Assembly (NCBI GenBank): GCA_008694505.1
Contig: VZDJ01007747.1
Location: forward strand, 33,103,187 to 33,167,186
Direction: 5' to 3'
DNA length: 64,000 bases
From: Cyanoderma ruficeps
Taxonomy: Eukaryota > Chordata > Aves > Passeriformes > Timaliidae
In this document: positions 25,110 through 37,385 of the stretch, piece after piece
Numbering within the stretch: the first letter of the stretch is position 1
How the letters are laid out: every line of letters begins with the position of its first letter
Position numbers and translations under genes: made by a program
Notes under the pieces: model-generated
The model's input: only the letters and a program-made list of their open reading frames with translations
Database searches by the model: none
What the model was told of the DNA's origin: nothing

Positions 25110-25159
25110 TTCTGACCTTCAGCCGCTTCTTCACACAGCACAGTGTGAACCTGCTCATC

Positions 25160-25505
25160 CCACAGTCATCAAATTGGTTAAACAGGACTTTCCCTTTGTA
25201 AGCCCTGCTGACTGTGCCTGATGACTGCATTGTTCTTTAAATGCCTTTCGATGAGTCCCAGTATGACCTTCTACATAATTTCTCCAGGAACTGAGGATAA
25301 AGTAATAATTCAGTGGTTTCTGGGTCTTTCCTTATGCCCTCTCTGTAAATTGGAATACTAATGGCTAGTCAGTGGGGATGTCCCCAAACTCCCAAAATCT
25401 TTGATAGATGATTGAGAGGCATCCTGTCATCCCATGCACTTACTACTTCAGTACTCTGGGATGAATCCCATCAGGCCCCACAGGCTTGTGAATTTTCAAC
25501 TGATA
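25160..25505 (-). mobile_element. CR1-type LINE fragment, ORF2 reverse-transcriptase part, decayed
   Basis: The plus strand shows ATCAAATTGGTTAAACAGGA then CTGACTGTGCCTGATGAC, and later TCTCCAGGAACTGAGGATAA. These are complements of CR1 ORF2 coding blocks. On the minus strand VGPDGIHPRVLK is readable near 25440-25485, then LSIIYQRFWEFGDIPTD, each separated by stops or frameshifts. It spans the linker and the first reverse-transcriptase motifs, without the 5' region or the 3' tail. The homologous region of another copy is at 1-300, which is far better preserved, so this copy is older. Subfamily not determined. Confidence 0.8.
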
Positions 25506-27044
25506 TATCTGTTCCTTGGAACTATCATACCACATATTCACCACATCATACACCAACATTCCAGTATGATATATGCTTCCATCTTCTTATCTCTCATTCT
25601 TTCTCAATCTCTGTACACCTTCATCTGCTGGTGGAATATAATAACACTTTTTATAAAATTCATACAGTGAGGAGTAAAGGTTTTGACTTTCTTCCACTTA
25701 CCAACTGGGACCACCAAAAGATCTGTTAAAAGAGAATTTTCAGTGATAAAGCTGCGATTCACAGTGGAAGTACCTGAAATACTGGGAGAAAGACCTTTCA
25801 GTCAGAATTTCCAACCTGCCTTGCCAGAATTGGGAGTTTAAGATGATTCAGTTAATGTTGGAGGAAACAGCACCTTGGGGACATAGCTCTTCTGTTCCCC
25901 TTCTCCCTCAGTCTTTGACCACAAAGTGTGAAGTCTCCAACTTAATTCACAGTTTCTTCTGTCCACAGAAAAGTCTATATTGCTTAAAACTTCTATTTAA
26001 CTTGAATCTCAATTCTAGACTTCAGTCCTTTCTTTCTTTTTGGTCTTTTTGGGGATTTTTAAGGGATAAAACCAGACTCTCCTTTCCTTACCAGCAATAT
26101 TCTAAAGTTTGGGGTATTTATGATCATTCCTATAACTTTATCCAGAAGTTATCAGAATTGTTAGCAAACTTACAGAACTCTTGACCTCACATCTAATGAT
26201 AAATAAATGCATTTTGTCTGTAGACTTATGTAACTTGCTCTCTACACTTCATTCATTAAAGTTTAAACAAACACCCTTTGGCATGTTGCAAGCACTTTTA
26301 CCTGCAGAATAATAACATTTCCTTTGATTAAAGCTTGGATGTCTTACAGATCATTGATTTATAGGGGAAAAAAAAGTGTGACAAGACATTCAAGGAGGGA
26401 GTGGATATTGAATAGAACTCAGATTTTGCAAAACACTCACATTTTTGTCTTTTAATAAGGACAAGTCTCCTGGCGAAAGATGGAAAATAAATCAATCAAT
26501 TATTTTAAAGAAATGTTCGTTCACTGACCGTGATGTGTCTCTATATAAATACAAGTTTGTTTAACTCTCACTGATTCTCCCACTAAATTCAATACCTTTG
26601 CAAGCTGAACACAAAGTTTTTGTATTAACTAGTCATTTATTCCCCTTTTCACCTAACCGTCTTTCTCCTCACATTTTTCCTACTAAATCTCCATGTACAT
26701 TTGGGTTGGCTGTCTCAGAAATGCTTCATGGTTTTCTGAGGCACAGCCTTTGTTTGCCCAGAAGTCTTTTAAACTGACTCACAGGTGAGCACTCAGTAGG
26801 CCACAAGTGTTACACTGACCTACTGACAGCAACAGAAGGTCCTAATTTTTCATCTTTTTGAATAGTGGTCTTTATTCAACTGCTGGAAGAGAGGCTGATG
26901 TTTCTTGCTGTTTCTACAAAAGAGTCCTCTTGAGAGTTCAGGGCACTTTATTTCTTGGTTGAATTGTGTACAGCCCTTCATACTTTTTCTGCAGCCAACT
27001 AACTTACATGTATTTCAGTACTAAACGCACAAGAATTCTCTAAA
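25506..27044. other. non-coding stretch, no gene recognised
   Basis: No repeat or exon is recognised. Frames at 25412-25729 and 25843-26184 (105 and 113 codons) are rich in Ser, Leu and His, as expected for pyrimidine-rich non-coding DNA, and match no family I know. Confidence 0.55.
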
Positions 27045-27640
27045 AACCATCCAGAGATTCATTACATTAAAACCCAGAAAGGACCATTAGATTGCCTAGT
27101 CTTTATATCACAGACCAATTATACATCATTTTCACACAGAGCCTAAAGACTGGTTTCTGACAAAAGCCTAACTTCTACAAAGGTATCAAATCTTGATGAG
27201 CATACTCAGCAATGGAAAATAATCCACCTCTCCTGAGAATTATCTGCTGTAATGGAAATCACTACTAAAAAACTGCACTGTGTTTTTCAGATTAATTTGC
27301 CTGCATTCTGCTTCCAGGCATTAATTCCAGAGAAGCCCTTTAGAAAATCTTTTCTTTTTTCATTAAGTTATTTAAACACTGCCACCGAGCCTTGTGTCTG
27401 ATAGACCAGCTGAATTTGCTGGCTTTTTCTTTGTTAAGAATTTCCTCTTCTTTTCTCATGTCTTTCTACCGGTCTCCAATTTCTCAACAATTTTTTTTTA
27501 AGGGAAGGTGCCAGAAGAAAAGTTGCTATTCTAGCATTAATCCTATTCTGGCTCATGGAAGTTAAAATCATTTCCTCATTTCTCATCAGTGATCTTCCCT
27601 GTATACATCCCCAGGTGGCAAATCTTGGCCTATTTTAAAA
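27045..27640 (-). mobile_element. ancient CR1 LINE relic, 3' portion
   Basis: On the plus strand the order of blocks is AAAACCCAGAAAGGACCATT, AGATTGCCTAGTCTTTATAT, TCAAATCTTGATGAGCATAC, GGAAAATAATCCACCTC, then CTTTGTTAAG and TGTATACATCCCCAGG. This order matches the complement of an old CR1 type common in turtles and crocodiles (GGCCAGAAGGGACCATTATG, ATCTAGTCTGACC, ATCCACCA, then TTATGCATCCAAGGATCGC). Indels are frequent and no frame is readable. The element reads on the minus strand with its 3' end near 27045. It is probably one of the oldest insertions in the window, shared at least with other archosaurs if the match is right. Confidence 0.72.
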
Positions 27641-30600
27641 ACAGTTTTGGAATTAGGACTTTTAGTCCCTAAACCCAGTGAAGAATCCCAGTCAGTGGGA
27701 TTTCCCTCTGTGCATTAATTCCTTGAGGTCTATTATCTAGCTAGTGTTTATTTTTATTTCACGTATTTAATACTGATATTAAAAAGAGCAAGGATTTTTA
27801 ATAATGGTCAAATGGAGAGCAGTAATAGTCTATCCATCTATCTTGATAAACCAAGTCTTAATTAAAATAAAAAGAATACATAAAGTTTGATTCACATGAC
27901 CTCTTTGCCATAAAATCATATTTTTTCATATTTACATATTTTATATTTCTTTTCCGATTTAAACTTTCATCATATTTTCTACCTTGTTCTGATGACAGAA
28001 TGGCAGGTTTCCCAGTTTCTATGTATTCTGTTATCCCTAGTTCGTGGGGTTTTTTAGTATTATCATAAATTTATTAAATTCAGTCTTTTGTATAGGTTTC
28101 TGTGATATATTTGTAGCCAGATGTTTTGGAGAACTTTGAAAAGTTCTCTTATTTTTAATACATTTATCTTTAATACACACTGCCATCTTCCTTAGCCACA
28201 AATGGACTGGGTAGTTATTCCCAGCACTACTGCAATAAAGTACCTCTTTCTCCTTCTTTCCAAATTCTCTGGAGCCATTTTTCCTTTAGTAGTCAGGAGA
28301 AGAGTCAAATACTTTATAGACCACCTGCCCATTTTGCCAAAATACTCTTCCCATGGTTCTTTTTGTTGCTGAACTTATTGGATAAATAGACCTAAATACA
28401 GCCTGCTGCCAGTACAGAATGCAAGTGTCTTATGTTTATTGACTAAGTCTACTAACAAAAAACATTTTTAATCAAACATTGAATTTCTTGATTCAGAAAA
28501 TAAAACTCACGCACCCTATGACTGGAAGTAAAAACTCAGGTTTACATTTCCCACATCCCCTGAGTGTTCTGTCCCTCAGTCAGCTGTCCTTGGACTCACA
28601 CAAGGGTCAGAGTTATTGGGAGGGTACACACAAGTCTATGCACTGCAGGGGCAGCTTGGCCACATTTACTGCAGGTGGAACCATCTAGAATGCTGTTAGA
28701 CAGAGAGCTGAGATAAGCCATACAGAAAGAGACATGGAATTTTGGCTTGCTTTGCCTTGGCAAAAGAGTTTGAAATTAAATTTAATAATGTGGTGTTTAA
28801 TAAATATATCATGGGAGATGGGCCAGTATATCTGAAGGAGAAAAGCCGGTTAAAGTAGGAATGTTGACACCAGAATAAATGTATCTATATTAGCTAGAAA
28901 TGGATATAGGCTCAAGCCCCTGATGTGACGTGGCACTGCAGTATCCTGGCCCCAGGCCTCATCCTCAGCAGTTCCTTTCACTGCTGTGTCCCATGTGTCC
29001 CTAAAACCCACACTTTTTGAGAGTTATGCCAGTCTACACAATCTTTGTTGTCCTTGAAAAAATAGCCCCAGTTGCAAAGCAAGGACCATTTTTGTCACTG
29101 TTTATCAAATGACATCAAATGCATTTGGGCAGAAGATAATTTCAGAGCAAAAATACCAAGAGCATGCAGTAACTTGTCTGAGCATTTATGCAATGCAAAT
29201 AAAAATTTCATTGGAGAGGGAATCAGGATTGCTTTTCATATTATTTCCTTTTGTTTGTTCATGTCTCTTTCTTAAACTAAAAATATCCTTCCTCTCATTT
29301 GAGTAATCCTGATTACTGCAGTACCACCTGTGACAGCTGTAAGCATTACTTAATAACAAAATAAAGAGTAGTAACAATGCCAAACGGCTGCTGCAAGTAT
29401 AAAAAAGATAAGAGATCTTTGACACTAGATGAGTATGAACAAATGAGTATTTCTTGTTTCACTATGTATTTTAGAAGTGACCCTTCTTCTTCCAAAATTG
29501 TACCTTTGCTCTTGTTGTCCCAGAAGGCAATATCAAAAAAGAGTTGCAAAATAAATCAAACTGTCTTACAAGCCAGCAGGAGAAAGCACTCAGGTTTGAG
29601 TCCTCCCTTGCTAAACTTCTGCTAAAGCGGGGTTAAAAACTCTACACATCAAAAGGAAGAAAATATGTAACTGGTCTCTGCCAGCTATAAAACAAAACTA
29701 CATTTTCAAAAGCTGTTTATCATTAGCACAGATAGGGAAAGGAAAGAAGAAACTTTGAGAAATCTTTGCAAGCAGATTTTAACTTTTTGTAATATATATG
29801 ACGTTCTTAATCATTCATTGGCTAGTTTTCTACTGTATCTTTTGACGTATACCTTACCTAGAAGCAGTTAAGTGCAAGAATTAGAGCTCTGAGGACTTGA
29901 TGGGAAACAAATTCCATATTGTGAATAAGGGGAGGAGAGCTCTTAACACTCAAAAAAATGACAGGTATTTCTACTTTTCATAAAATACCATGTTTTCAAG
30001 ATGTGAATATCCCAACATGTCAAAAAATTTTATTTTTATCACTCCCAAAGGCACATTATCATGACTTTTAATTTAGTAACAATTACCTTAATTAGGTCAG
30101 AACATTGGCTTGAAAATTAAGCAACCACAAAATAAACATAGGAAGAACCCTGCTTGCAGACTGCATCCAGCACTGCTTTTTTGTTGGATTCAGTCTCCAA
30201 TCTGGCTTCACAGGCCCCTGTTTCCAGTTGTAAAGGGTATGTAAAAGCAAGTTGAATATTCACTATCTGTCCCTGGCACCAAAGATCTCTGGGCTCTATT
30301 GGTGGTGTTCTGTCAGGGGAACACAAAATGAGGACTGGAAAGCCTACCAAGCTACAGTGCAGCTCAGTAGCAGAGTGCTTACAGATTCATTCTGCATACA
30401 TTAAGACATTAAGACTTTTCTGGTCAGGTAAGTGATGCAGCTATTCACAGATTTGGAGGCCAGAAGGTATTTCCCTGTTTATTTAGCTGACAGCTACAGT
30501 ATTGGTGAGGTATGAGGGTATAGCACAAAGGCTGTGCCTTTTAGGTGACTTCTAGCTGTAACACATAATTCAGGACATCTAGTCTTTTGAAAGACCAGTC

Positions 30601-31607
30601 TAAGGTTCCAATACACAAACAAAATACCACCCAGCACACACTCTCCCTTCCCTACAGAGAGTCAGACAAAAAGAATGAACCATAGGTAATGTATATCATT
30701 CACATTGCTTAATATGAAGTAAGTCTGCTGGGTACTGAGCATCTTCTGAACAGAGACTCTGAAAGCTTCAGTAGAAAAACAAAAATACATTAGTGCTCAC
30801 ATAGCAGTAGAATCTTGGGGTTAAGCTTTCCACTGTGTGTGTGCATCTGCCAGGTTTACATTGGGTACCTGTGAACAGTGGGGCCCTGTGATGTGCAGAG
30901 GCAGTCTGAGAATGGCATGAGATCTAACAACAGTGTAGAGTTAAAATATACCACTACTGTAAAAGGGCATCCTTATAACTTATAACTTCCTTATAACTTT
31001 TGTCTTGTCCAATACTCACAATTTTTGCTTCTCTCTTTTCCTGAGACAATGTATGCTGGAACCCAGTGCTCAATCATTCCTCTCTCAATAGGCAGTATAA
31101 TTATCAGACTTTTCCTCTCCAACATATAGGGTTATCCTCCTGTATTAGAAAGTTGTTCTCCTGCTCAAACATAAATGGGTGGCCTATTGAACACTGTAGC
31201 ACAAGACACAAAGTTGCTAATATATTTTCCTTTTTCACCCATTCTCCCTGTCTTCCTAAATCTTACATTCAGCAACTTGTAGGTAGCAGAATTTAATTAC
31301 TGAAACACATCAATCACCACTTTTAGGTCCATTGTGAAAAGCAAATTAGATTTCCTTGTGTAATACAAAGGCCTTTCCTTTGTTTTGCAATAGAAATGAC
31401 ATAGCACAGGCATGAAAAGCACAGATAGGAAAAAGACAAAAGGCAAGAATTGGACTGTGACCTAAAGGACATATTTATACTGATGGACACAAGAACACCT
31501 CTGGAATAAGAACTGTATTGGTCTGATACATAAGGGTACATTAGTACGTAGGTCAACAGGAGTTAAATGCAGTCTAGCAACAGCATTATTGTAAAAAAAA
31601 AGGGATA
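27641..31607. other. 4-kb non-coding stretch, no gene recognised
   Basis: A+T-rich single-copy-looking DNA. The segment has no recognisable LINE or LTR. Frames near 29072-29625 on both strands are short and overlap each other. A tRNA A-box-like string at 30358-30380 has no B box after it and is not called. Confidence 0.55.
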
Positions 31608-31700
31608 AACAATCATAGAATCATTTAGGGTAGAAAAAAGTTCTTTAATGTCAAGTCCAGCCATTAGCCTAGTACTTCCAAGCCCACCAGACCTGAAGAA
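31608..31700 (-). mobile_element. short CR1 LINE 3'-end fragment
   Basis: The plus strand reads AATCATAGAATCATTTAGGG, then TCAAGTCCAGCCATTAGCC and TTCCAAGCCCACCAG. This is the complement of a CR1 3' tail (AACCTAAATGATTCTATGATT) closely like that of the 23.1-kb copy. Only about 90 bases remain, so it is a strongly 5'-truncated insertion or an eroded one. Confidence 0.8.
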
Positions 31701-31954
31701 TCCTCCCTTTGCTAGGTTATTGCTTCTCAATGAACATATCAATAGTCAAACTGGTGGGAGCCTAGGCTGACAGAAGACAGGACATGAGGTTACAGCTGCC
31801 CTAAAGGGCTTGACCAGGAAGAACTAAGCAAATGGCATGACTAGACTACAGTCCTTCATTACATTTCCCAGTTACCACCTATTTTCACCCCTGGGCAAAG
31901 TCTGGCTACTGTGTATTGTGTGTTCCCCAATGTATTTCTCTTCCATTAGCCTGT

Positions 31955-32690
31955 CCAGTCTCTCCTAGTTCCCCCCTAAACCTTTAGTATTCGCTGCCTC
32001 CTTTGGCAGGCAGTGTCACTGACATATCACCTACTGCATGAAGAATAAACTTCTTCTGCTTGTTTTTGAAGCTTGTTCCTGCTATCTGACTTTGATGATC
32101 CCTAGTACTTGTAGTGAAAGAGACAGTGAACCATCAACTCCCATCCATCCTCTCCACCTCACTCCTGATTTTATAGCCTTCTAGTATGTCCCCTGTAATT
32201 TGTCTCTTTTCCAGAAAGAAGAATCTTCGCTTACTTAGCTATTCCTTGCACAGCACACATCCCATATATTGATAGCCCTTGACAATCAAGGACAATTGAA
32301 CCTTTTTCCAGTTCTACCTATATTCTTTCTGAGATGAAAAGACCAGGACAGTATAAAGACACAGACATGCCATGCATTTATATAAAGGCATAATGAACTC
32401 TGTTTTGTTCTCTATTGCTTTACCAATAGTTCCTAACATTTGCAGTGTTGTTGTTGTTATTGTTGTTCAGTGCTGAGCACTAGCCTGTCGCTTTCATGGA
32501 ATTATCAATTGTTTCCCCAAAGTCTCTCTCAGAACTGGAAAAGGCTAGGTCAGAACCCCTCATTTTACAAATGAAATTTGGGTGATAGCTTTCCTACGTG
32601 CATCATTTTACTCTGACGTGCATTTAATTTCACCATCTATCCCGGCTGTGCAACATTTTCACAAAGCCACATTTTCATTCTGAGCTGTCT
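31955..32690 (-). mobile_element. ancient CR1 LINE relic, ORF2 C-terminal region and 3' part
   Basis: Plus-strand blocks appear in the order expected for an old CR1 read in reverse: TGATGATCCCTAGTACTTGT, CTCCTGATTTTATAGCC, TGTCTCTTTTCCAGAAAG, TTTTTCCAGTTCTACC, TTTCTGAGATGAAAAGACCA, TGCATTTATATAAAGGCATA, AGTTCCTAACATTTGCAG, and finally CGTGCATCATTTTACTCTG. The recalled consensus has TGGTGACCCCTAGTTCTTGT, TTTTGAGATGGGGCGACCA, ATGGATTTATATAGAGGCA and GTGCATTACTTTGCATTTATC at the same places. A TTG-rich stretch (32448-32468) interrupts it. No open frame survives. It lies just beyond the younger CR1 piece at 31608-31700, which may have inserted beside it. Confidence 0.78.
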
Positions 32691-35600
32691 TTTCAGCCTT
32701 AGCAATGCTTCAATAGCTGCCAGGAGCACAATGCACCAGAGCCTGCACACAAAAGCTGGTGTCTTCCATCCTCCATTCAGCAGGGCACCTCCAAATTGAG
32801 GTGTCTTACTGAAACATCAGTGTGAGGAAAGATGAGGCATGGAATCCCAGAAAAAAAACTGGACAGGGAAATACAGGAATGAAGCTGAAAGAACTTTCTG
32901 TCTGTCAGTAATTATTAATGCATCTGGTTTTGGGAATCTAGGTTGTAACTTGTTCAGTTGTTTTACACAGAAAGTAAAATTCAGCATCTGTATGTGCATG
33001 TGGAAGCCTTGACTAAGGTCTGGAAATCAAAAAGAGGGAAAAAATTTAAAGGTTTACAGCAAAGTTTCCTCTGGACATACCTATCTCCTGTCACTGCTTT
33101 CCTTGTAAGACTTGATAGTGTCTTTTATTGAGATTAGAAGAAGTGTTTATTACACAATTCTAATTTGAGGTTTTTTCAGCCACAATAAAGAAGGTCTAGA
33201 AGATTGCCAAGGAGTACACAGAACAGAGAACTTGAACTTGTTTAGTCAGATTTTAGTGAGCAATGTCATATACAATTTTATAAATTTGTGTAAACTCAAA
33301 GAAATTTGGATCACACAGACCTATCCTATCTTCCAAATTCTGTTTGAAAGCATGATCTGGTTTCTGGTCCTAATTTTACGTGTTGCATGCAAGGATATTA
33401 CCACTTACCTATTATCTTTCTTCTTTTTTTTTTCATAAACATTAAATGTTTCACCCGAAATACCTGGGAAGGACATGTTGGAGATTTATTTCCCGCTGTT
33501 ACTTACATACTTATTTTCCCTATATTTTGGCTCCAGATAAAGTACTTCCACGATAAAATTCCACCAGCTTTGTCACATTGTCAGCTTTGTGGCAGAGTTT
33601 AAATGTGATAGCTGAGACAAAGAGAAATACTTTCTAACACAACAACTGTTGCAAAACATCTTTTTTTACTCAGAATGGCTGTTTCAGCCAAATTCCACAG
33701 AGTCTACACACCTTCTTCCCTGTGTTCCATCCCCGACATACTTCCCAGGGTCACTTAACATTTCATTTGTCTTGAGTTATTGTAGTGGCACTGCCCACTG
33801 TTACAATTACTGTGTTTCATCTTTTTGTGCAGCTTTGCTGAACTCTCTTTTATGAACACAAGGAGCAACATTTGCAAAGTGTTTAGGGATCCATCTGCTT
33901 AGCATGGTAGACATGCAGGATCATTACCACCACTAATAAATAACAACATTCGGATTCCTTCCTGAAATAACTATATTTATTTTGTCCAGAGCCCATCTTC
34001 AGAAAATAAGATGCCACAATTTGTGATGATACAAGCCTGCATTGTGTTCTTAGGTCAGGGAACAAGTGATGGAGTCTGGAAAGTCATCCCAGGAGCTTCC
34101 TGGATACAAATGGTGGTGGGCCCCAGAGGGTGGCAGGGCAGGGCTTTTCCAGCTGCAGTCCATCCCAGAGCCTCAGCAGGGACAGGGCAGCAGGGAGCGG
34201 CCACAGGAAAGCCCAGACCAGGAATCGCCTCCCTGGGGCAGGTTGAGGGCTGGACAGGCTGTTTGATAGAGCTGGAATGTGGTCCTGGACCATGAGCAGG
34301 GTTGGAAACCCCCCAGGAGGCACTGGCAGGAACAGTCCATCACATCAGTGCCCTCAGGCCATGGCAGTGTGCCCTTGGGTGAACTCCAGCTACATTCATC
34401 CTTTGCTGTCTTTGTCCTCCCCCACCCCCCTTTTAAAACTCTTGGGAACTGGTACCAACAGGTTGCAGCATATTAATATACCTCCTGGGGTGTTGGTAGG
34501 CTAAGCTTTAACTGGTGCATGACTGAGTGTTTCAGAGTCCTGGCTGCGTGTTCTGATATTAACTGTGTTTGTCATGCTACATAAGGGCCATGATCAGCAA
34601 CTGGCCTCAGGCAAAGGGAAAGTAATCAGTCTTTTGGAGAACTTTTCCAATGGCTGCCAAGAATTTTCTGCATGAGGAAGCCTATTAACGAGCATCATGT
34701 GAGAGAGTGTTTACAGAAAGTCAGAAAATGCTGACCCAGGATGAGGAAAAAGTCTCCTCTGCGTAGTTTCACAGCTGAATAACTCTCTGATATTTCATTG
34801 AAGGGATTTATAGATAAGAGTTACAAAATAACTGTACAAAAGTGCTTTTAAAACATGTTTATACCAACAACAGCCTGGCCCTGTATGGTAATATTTGAGC
34901 AGAGATTATGTTGCAAGGGACAAAAGAATGTTCCTGGGGTGTAGTATCTGTGCAAAGTAGGGTCTCAAAGGTCAGGTGGAGCATCTGACCCCCAAAGCTC
35001 CTTACTCACCACCTCACCTTGTGCCTGAGCCAGCACAATGACGAGCCTGCAAAAGCCTTGTGCACAAGTAAACTTGATGTGCTCCTAAAGGAAACTCAAA
35101 ACCTCCAGCCATGTAATGAAAATGAACTACACCGTTATGAATGGTAGATATTATTTATTACACAGGGGGAAAAGGTCATTTTAAAGTTCCTTTCCAGCAG
35201 CTTTGTCAGAAAAGCACATATTCACATAAACTGTGTCTTTCAATTCTGTTGCAATTTTGCTTTTTTTGGCTATAAATCAATATTCAGAGCTGAAACAGGG
35301 GATGTAAGCATGTAGGCTGACAAAGCCATTTCCCTGACAAAAATATATATCAGAGAATTTTTCTCAGCCCAAGTAGTCACTAATGACATCAGTTCAACTA
35401 TTTTGTTGTGTTTGCCTCTGGACTTTCAAATGACTAAAGCATAGCAGCTTCTCAGGTGATTGCAAGTTAGTTGACTGCCCTAGGCCTGTCACTAGGGATT
35501 TACAAAACCCGTGGTGGAGCAGTGAGGATGATCTGTCAAATCATATTGAAGCATTTTTGTCACCTGTGTGATCCCTCTTTTGTCACTGAGCTGGGGCAGA

Positions 35601-37240
35601 CACAGGATTCCTGCCCCATCTGCTGCTATTTGTACATGACTGCAGAGAATTTTTTTGTTAGTTTTATTTAAATGCAAAATAAAGTAAAAAAAATTTTAAA
35701 AAAACAAACAAGGAACCCAACGCTTTGAGATAGAAGAGATTAGTCCAATTTGTTGCCACATGACATGCCTGAAGTTAATACTCAGCACTGCTGCTTTGAA
35801 ATAGTGACATTTCCATTTAAAAAAGCTAGTAATCAAATCATCCTGAACCAAACTGTCTGCCTTTGTAACTGAGATTCTATCTACAATGGCATTTAACATA
35901 AACTGTAAACACTGAAAATGAATTTTTCTTTTATGCATTACCTTGTGCTCTAAGCAGATAAATTTCAAAAGGTTCTATGTTTTATCTCTCTTTCAAACTT
36001 CTCCACCTTGTGCCTGTGTGTGCCTATGGAGACTCATATGCATATCCTTGGGTACGTGCTCTGTGTACCCACAGAGTGGTGATGTTATAAAAGAAGTTTC
36101 AGAGCAATTTAATCTGCATTCTTTACCCCTGCAGATGAGCTCTGCCAGCTAGTTCTGCCTGCATGATCTCCTAATATACCCAGTTTTCATTCTGAAAAGT
36201 CAGGAAAAAAAAAATCCTGACAAGTATTCCTGCCTTTCTCAAAAATGATGAATCTGAAATTTTACCCAAAAATTATACTGAACTGAATTTTGCTTGGGTT
36301 TTGTTCTTTTATTTAGGTTAAAAAAAGATTAAAAAATCAATTTTTATGGAAAGAAGAATAAACTAAATAATAGAACTGCACAGAACTGTGTTTTCCTGAC
36401 ATTTCTTATGCATCTACTGATGGAAAAGAGTATAAATTTCTTATATCCTACACTGGCCATGCAGACAGTGAGTAGTGTTTTGGTAGGCAAGCAGCCACAC
36501 ACTGCCCCAAGCTGTGTGGCACTGCCACTGCCCACTCCTCCCAGAGCTGTGAGAGCTGAGATGGCTCTGAGATGGGAAAAAGTGGAAGGTGAATCCTTCA
36601 CCACCTCCTGAACAAAGGTGTTCACCAAGTACCATGCTGTGTCCCTGCTCTGCTGGGGGCTACACACCCCAGGGTTGTTCTGTTTAGAGGGTCAGGCAAA
36701 GCTGAGCTCAGAATTACAGTGGTGGCTGTGGATTGACCCATCTGCATCTCAAATATCTACAATGGAGACTGCACAGCTTCTCTAGGCAAACTCTCTGTCC
36801 CACTGCTTGCATCTACACATGGAGAAAAAGGGTCTAAAACACAGAGACTTGTGGCAATGGCTTCCCCTCAGAAGCATTTATGTAAATGTTGTCAGAAGCT
36901 GAGCTCCCCTCTCCATCCAGTGTCCTCAAGTCACATTCTGACCAACCCATTTGGCATGTTCTGGACTGAGCTCCCAGCCCCACGACCCCTGTGTGACAGT
37001 TTTTGGAGATCTGTGGCCAACAGCTGAGCTGTGACAAAAGCTCTACACACCCTGCACACTTATTCTACTACCTGAAACCCAAACATGTTCATTTTAGAAG
37101 ACAAAACTTTCTGTTTCTTCTTCTGCTGTCACCATTTCTCTTTCTTGCTAAAGAGAGCAGGGTCAGTGGGCATCATATCTGAAAAAAACTCTGAGATTTT
37201 GGTGCTGAAGCAGTTAAATGAGCAAGGCCAAGACCTTTTC
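32691..37240. other. 4.5-kb non-coding stretch, no gene recognised
   Basis: No exon or repeat family is recognised. It contains the G+C-rich patch at 34060-34400 and overlapping frames at 36344-36667 of no known family. A T-run at 33424-33433 is simple sequence. Confidence 0.55.
34060..34400. other. G+C-rich patch of unknown origin
   Basis: Compared with flanks that are clearly A+T-rich, this stretch is rich in G and C (GGGACAGGGCAGCAGGGAGC; CCTCCCTGGGGCAGG) but poor in CpG. Frames of 66-94 codons run on both strands. The text is not one I can assign to an exon; it could be an old LTR, a retroposed fragment or simply a local G+C fluctuation. Confidence 0.35.
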
Positions 37241-37385
37241 CAGGTGAAGCTTGGTTGGTTAGAGCATGGTGTCAACGATGCCAAGGTCATGGGTTTGCTC
37301 CCAGTATGGGCCATTCACTCAAGAGATGGATTCAATGATCCTTGTGGGTCCCTTCCAACTGAGATCATTCTGTGACTCTGTGAGC
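37241..37385 (+). mobile_element. tRNA-Ile/CR1 chimeric SINE (TguSINE1-like)
   Basis: Bases 37246-37313 follow a tRNA-Ile (AAT) gene: TTGGTTGGTTAGAGCATGGT, CAACGATGCCAAGGTCATGG, then the B-box-like GGGTTTGCTCC and the acceptor-end CAGTATGGGCCA. In the intact gene these are GTTGGTTAGAGCGTGGTG, AATAACGCCAAGGTCGCGG, GGGTTCGATCC and CGTACGGGCCA. A CR1-type tail follows at 37328-37385: GATTCAATGATCCTTGTGGG, CCCTTCCAACTGAGATC, ATTCTGTGACTCTGTG. A tRNA-Ile head on a CR1-X-type tail is the structure known for TguSINE1 of passerines. The 5' end of the tRNA part is damaged and target-site duplications are not clear (a weak GGCCAA at 37226 and 37388). The anticodon region is disrupted, so it is not a working tRNA gene. 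Confidence 0.87.

Larger units (their letters stand above)
23736..25159. other. non-coding stretch with weak MIR-like traces
   Basis: No exon is seen. Bases 24660-24698 (GTCTGGGCTCAGTTCCCTGT then TCTGCCACAGG) and 24922-24990 (CTCTCTACATAGTTCAGG then TTTGCAAAATAAGACTAATA) resemble the MIR core and its CCTCAGTTTCC...TGTAAAATG block. They lie 220 bases apart instead of about 30, so an insertion or two separate relics is possible. A 16-bp direct repeat is at 24583-24598 and 24606-24621, and a purine tract at 25075-25109. Confidence 0.4.

Noticed and set aside
30358..30380. tRNA A-box-like string (TGCAGCTCAGTAGCAGAG)
   Set aside because: No B box or acceptor-stem complement follows within 100 bases.
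37246..37313. Functional tRNA-Ile gene
   Set aside because: The 5' part and anticodon region are disrupted and a CR1 tail follows directly, so it is a SINE head.
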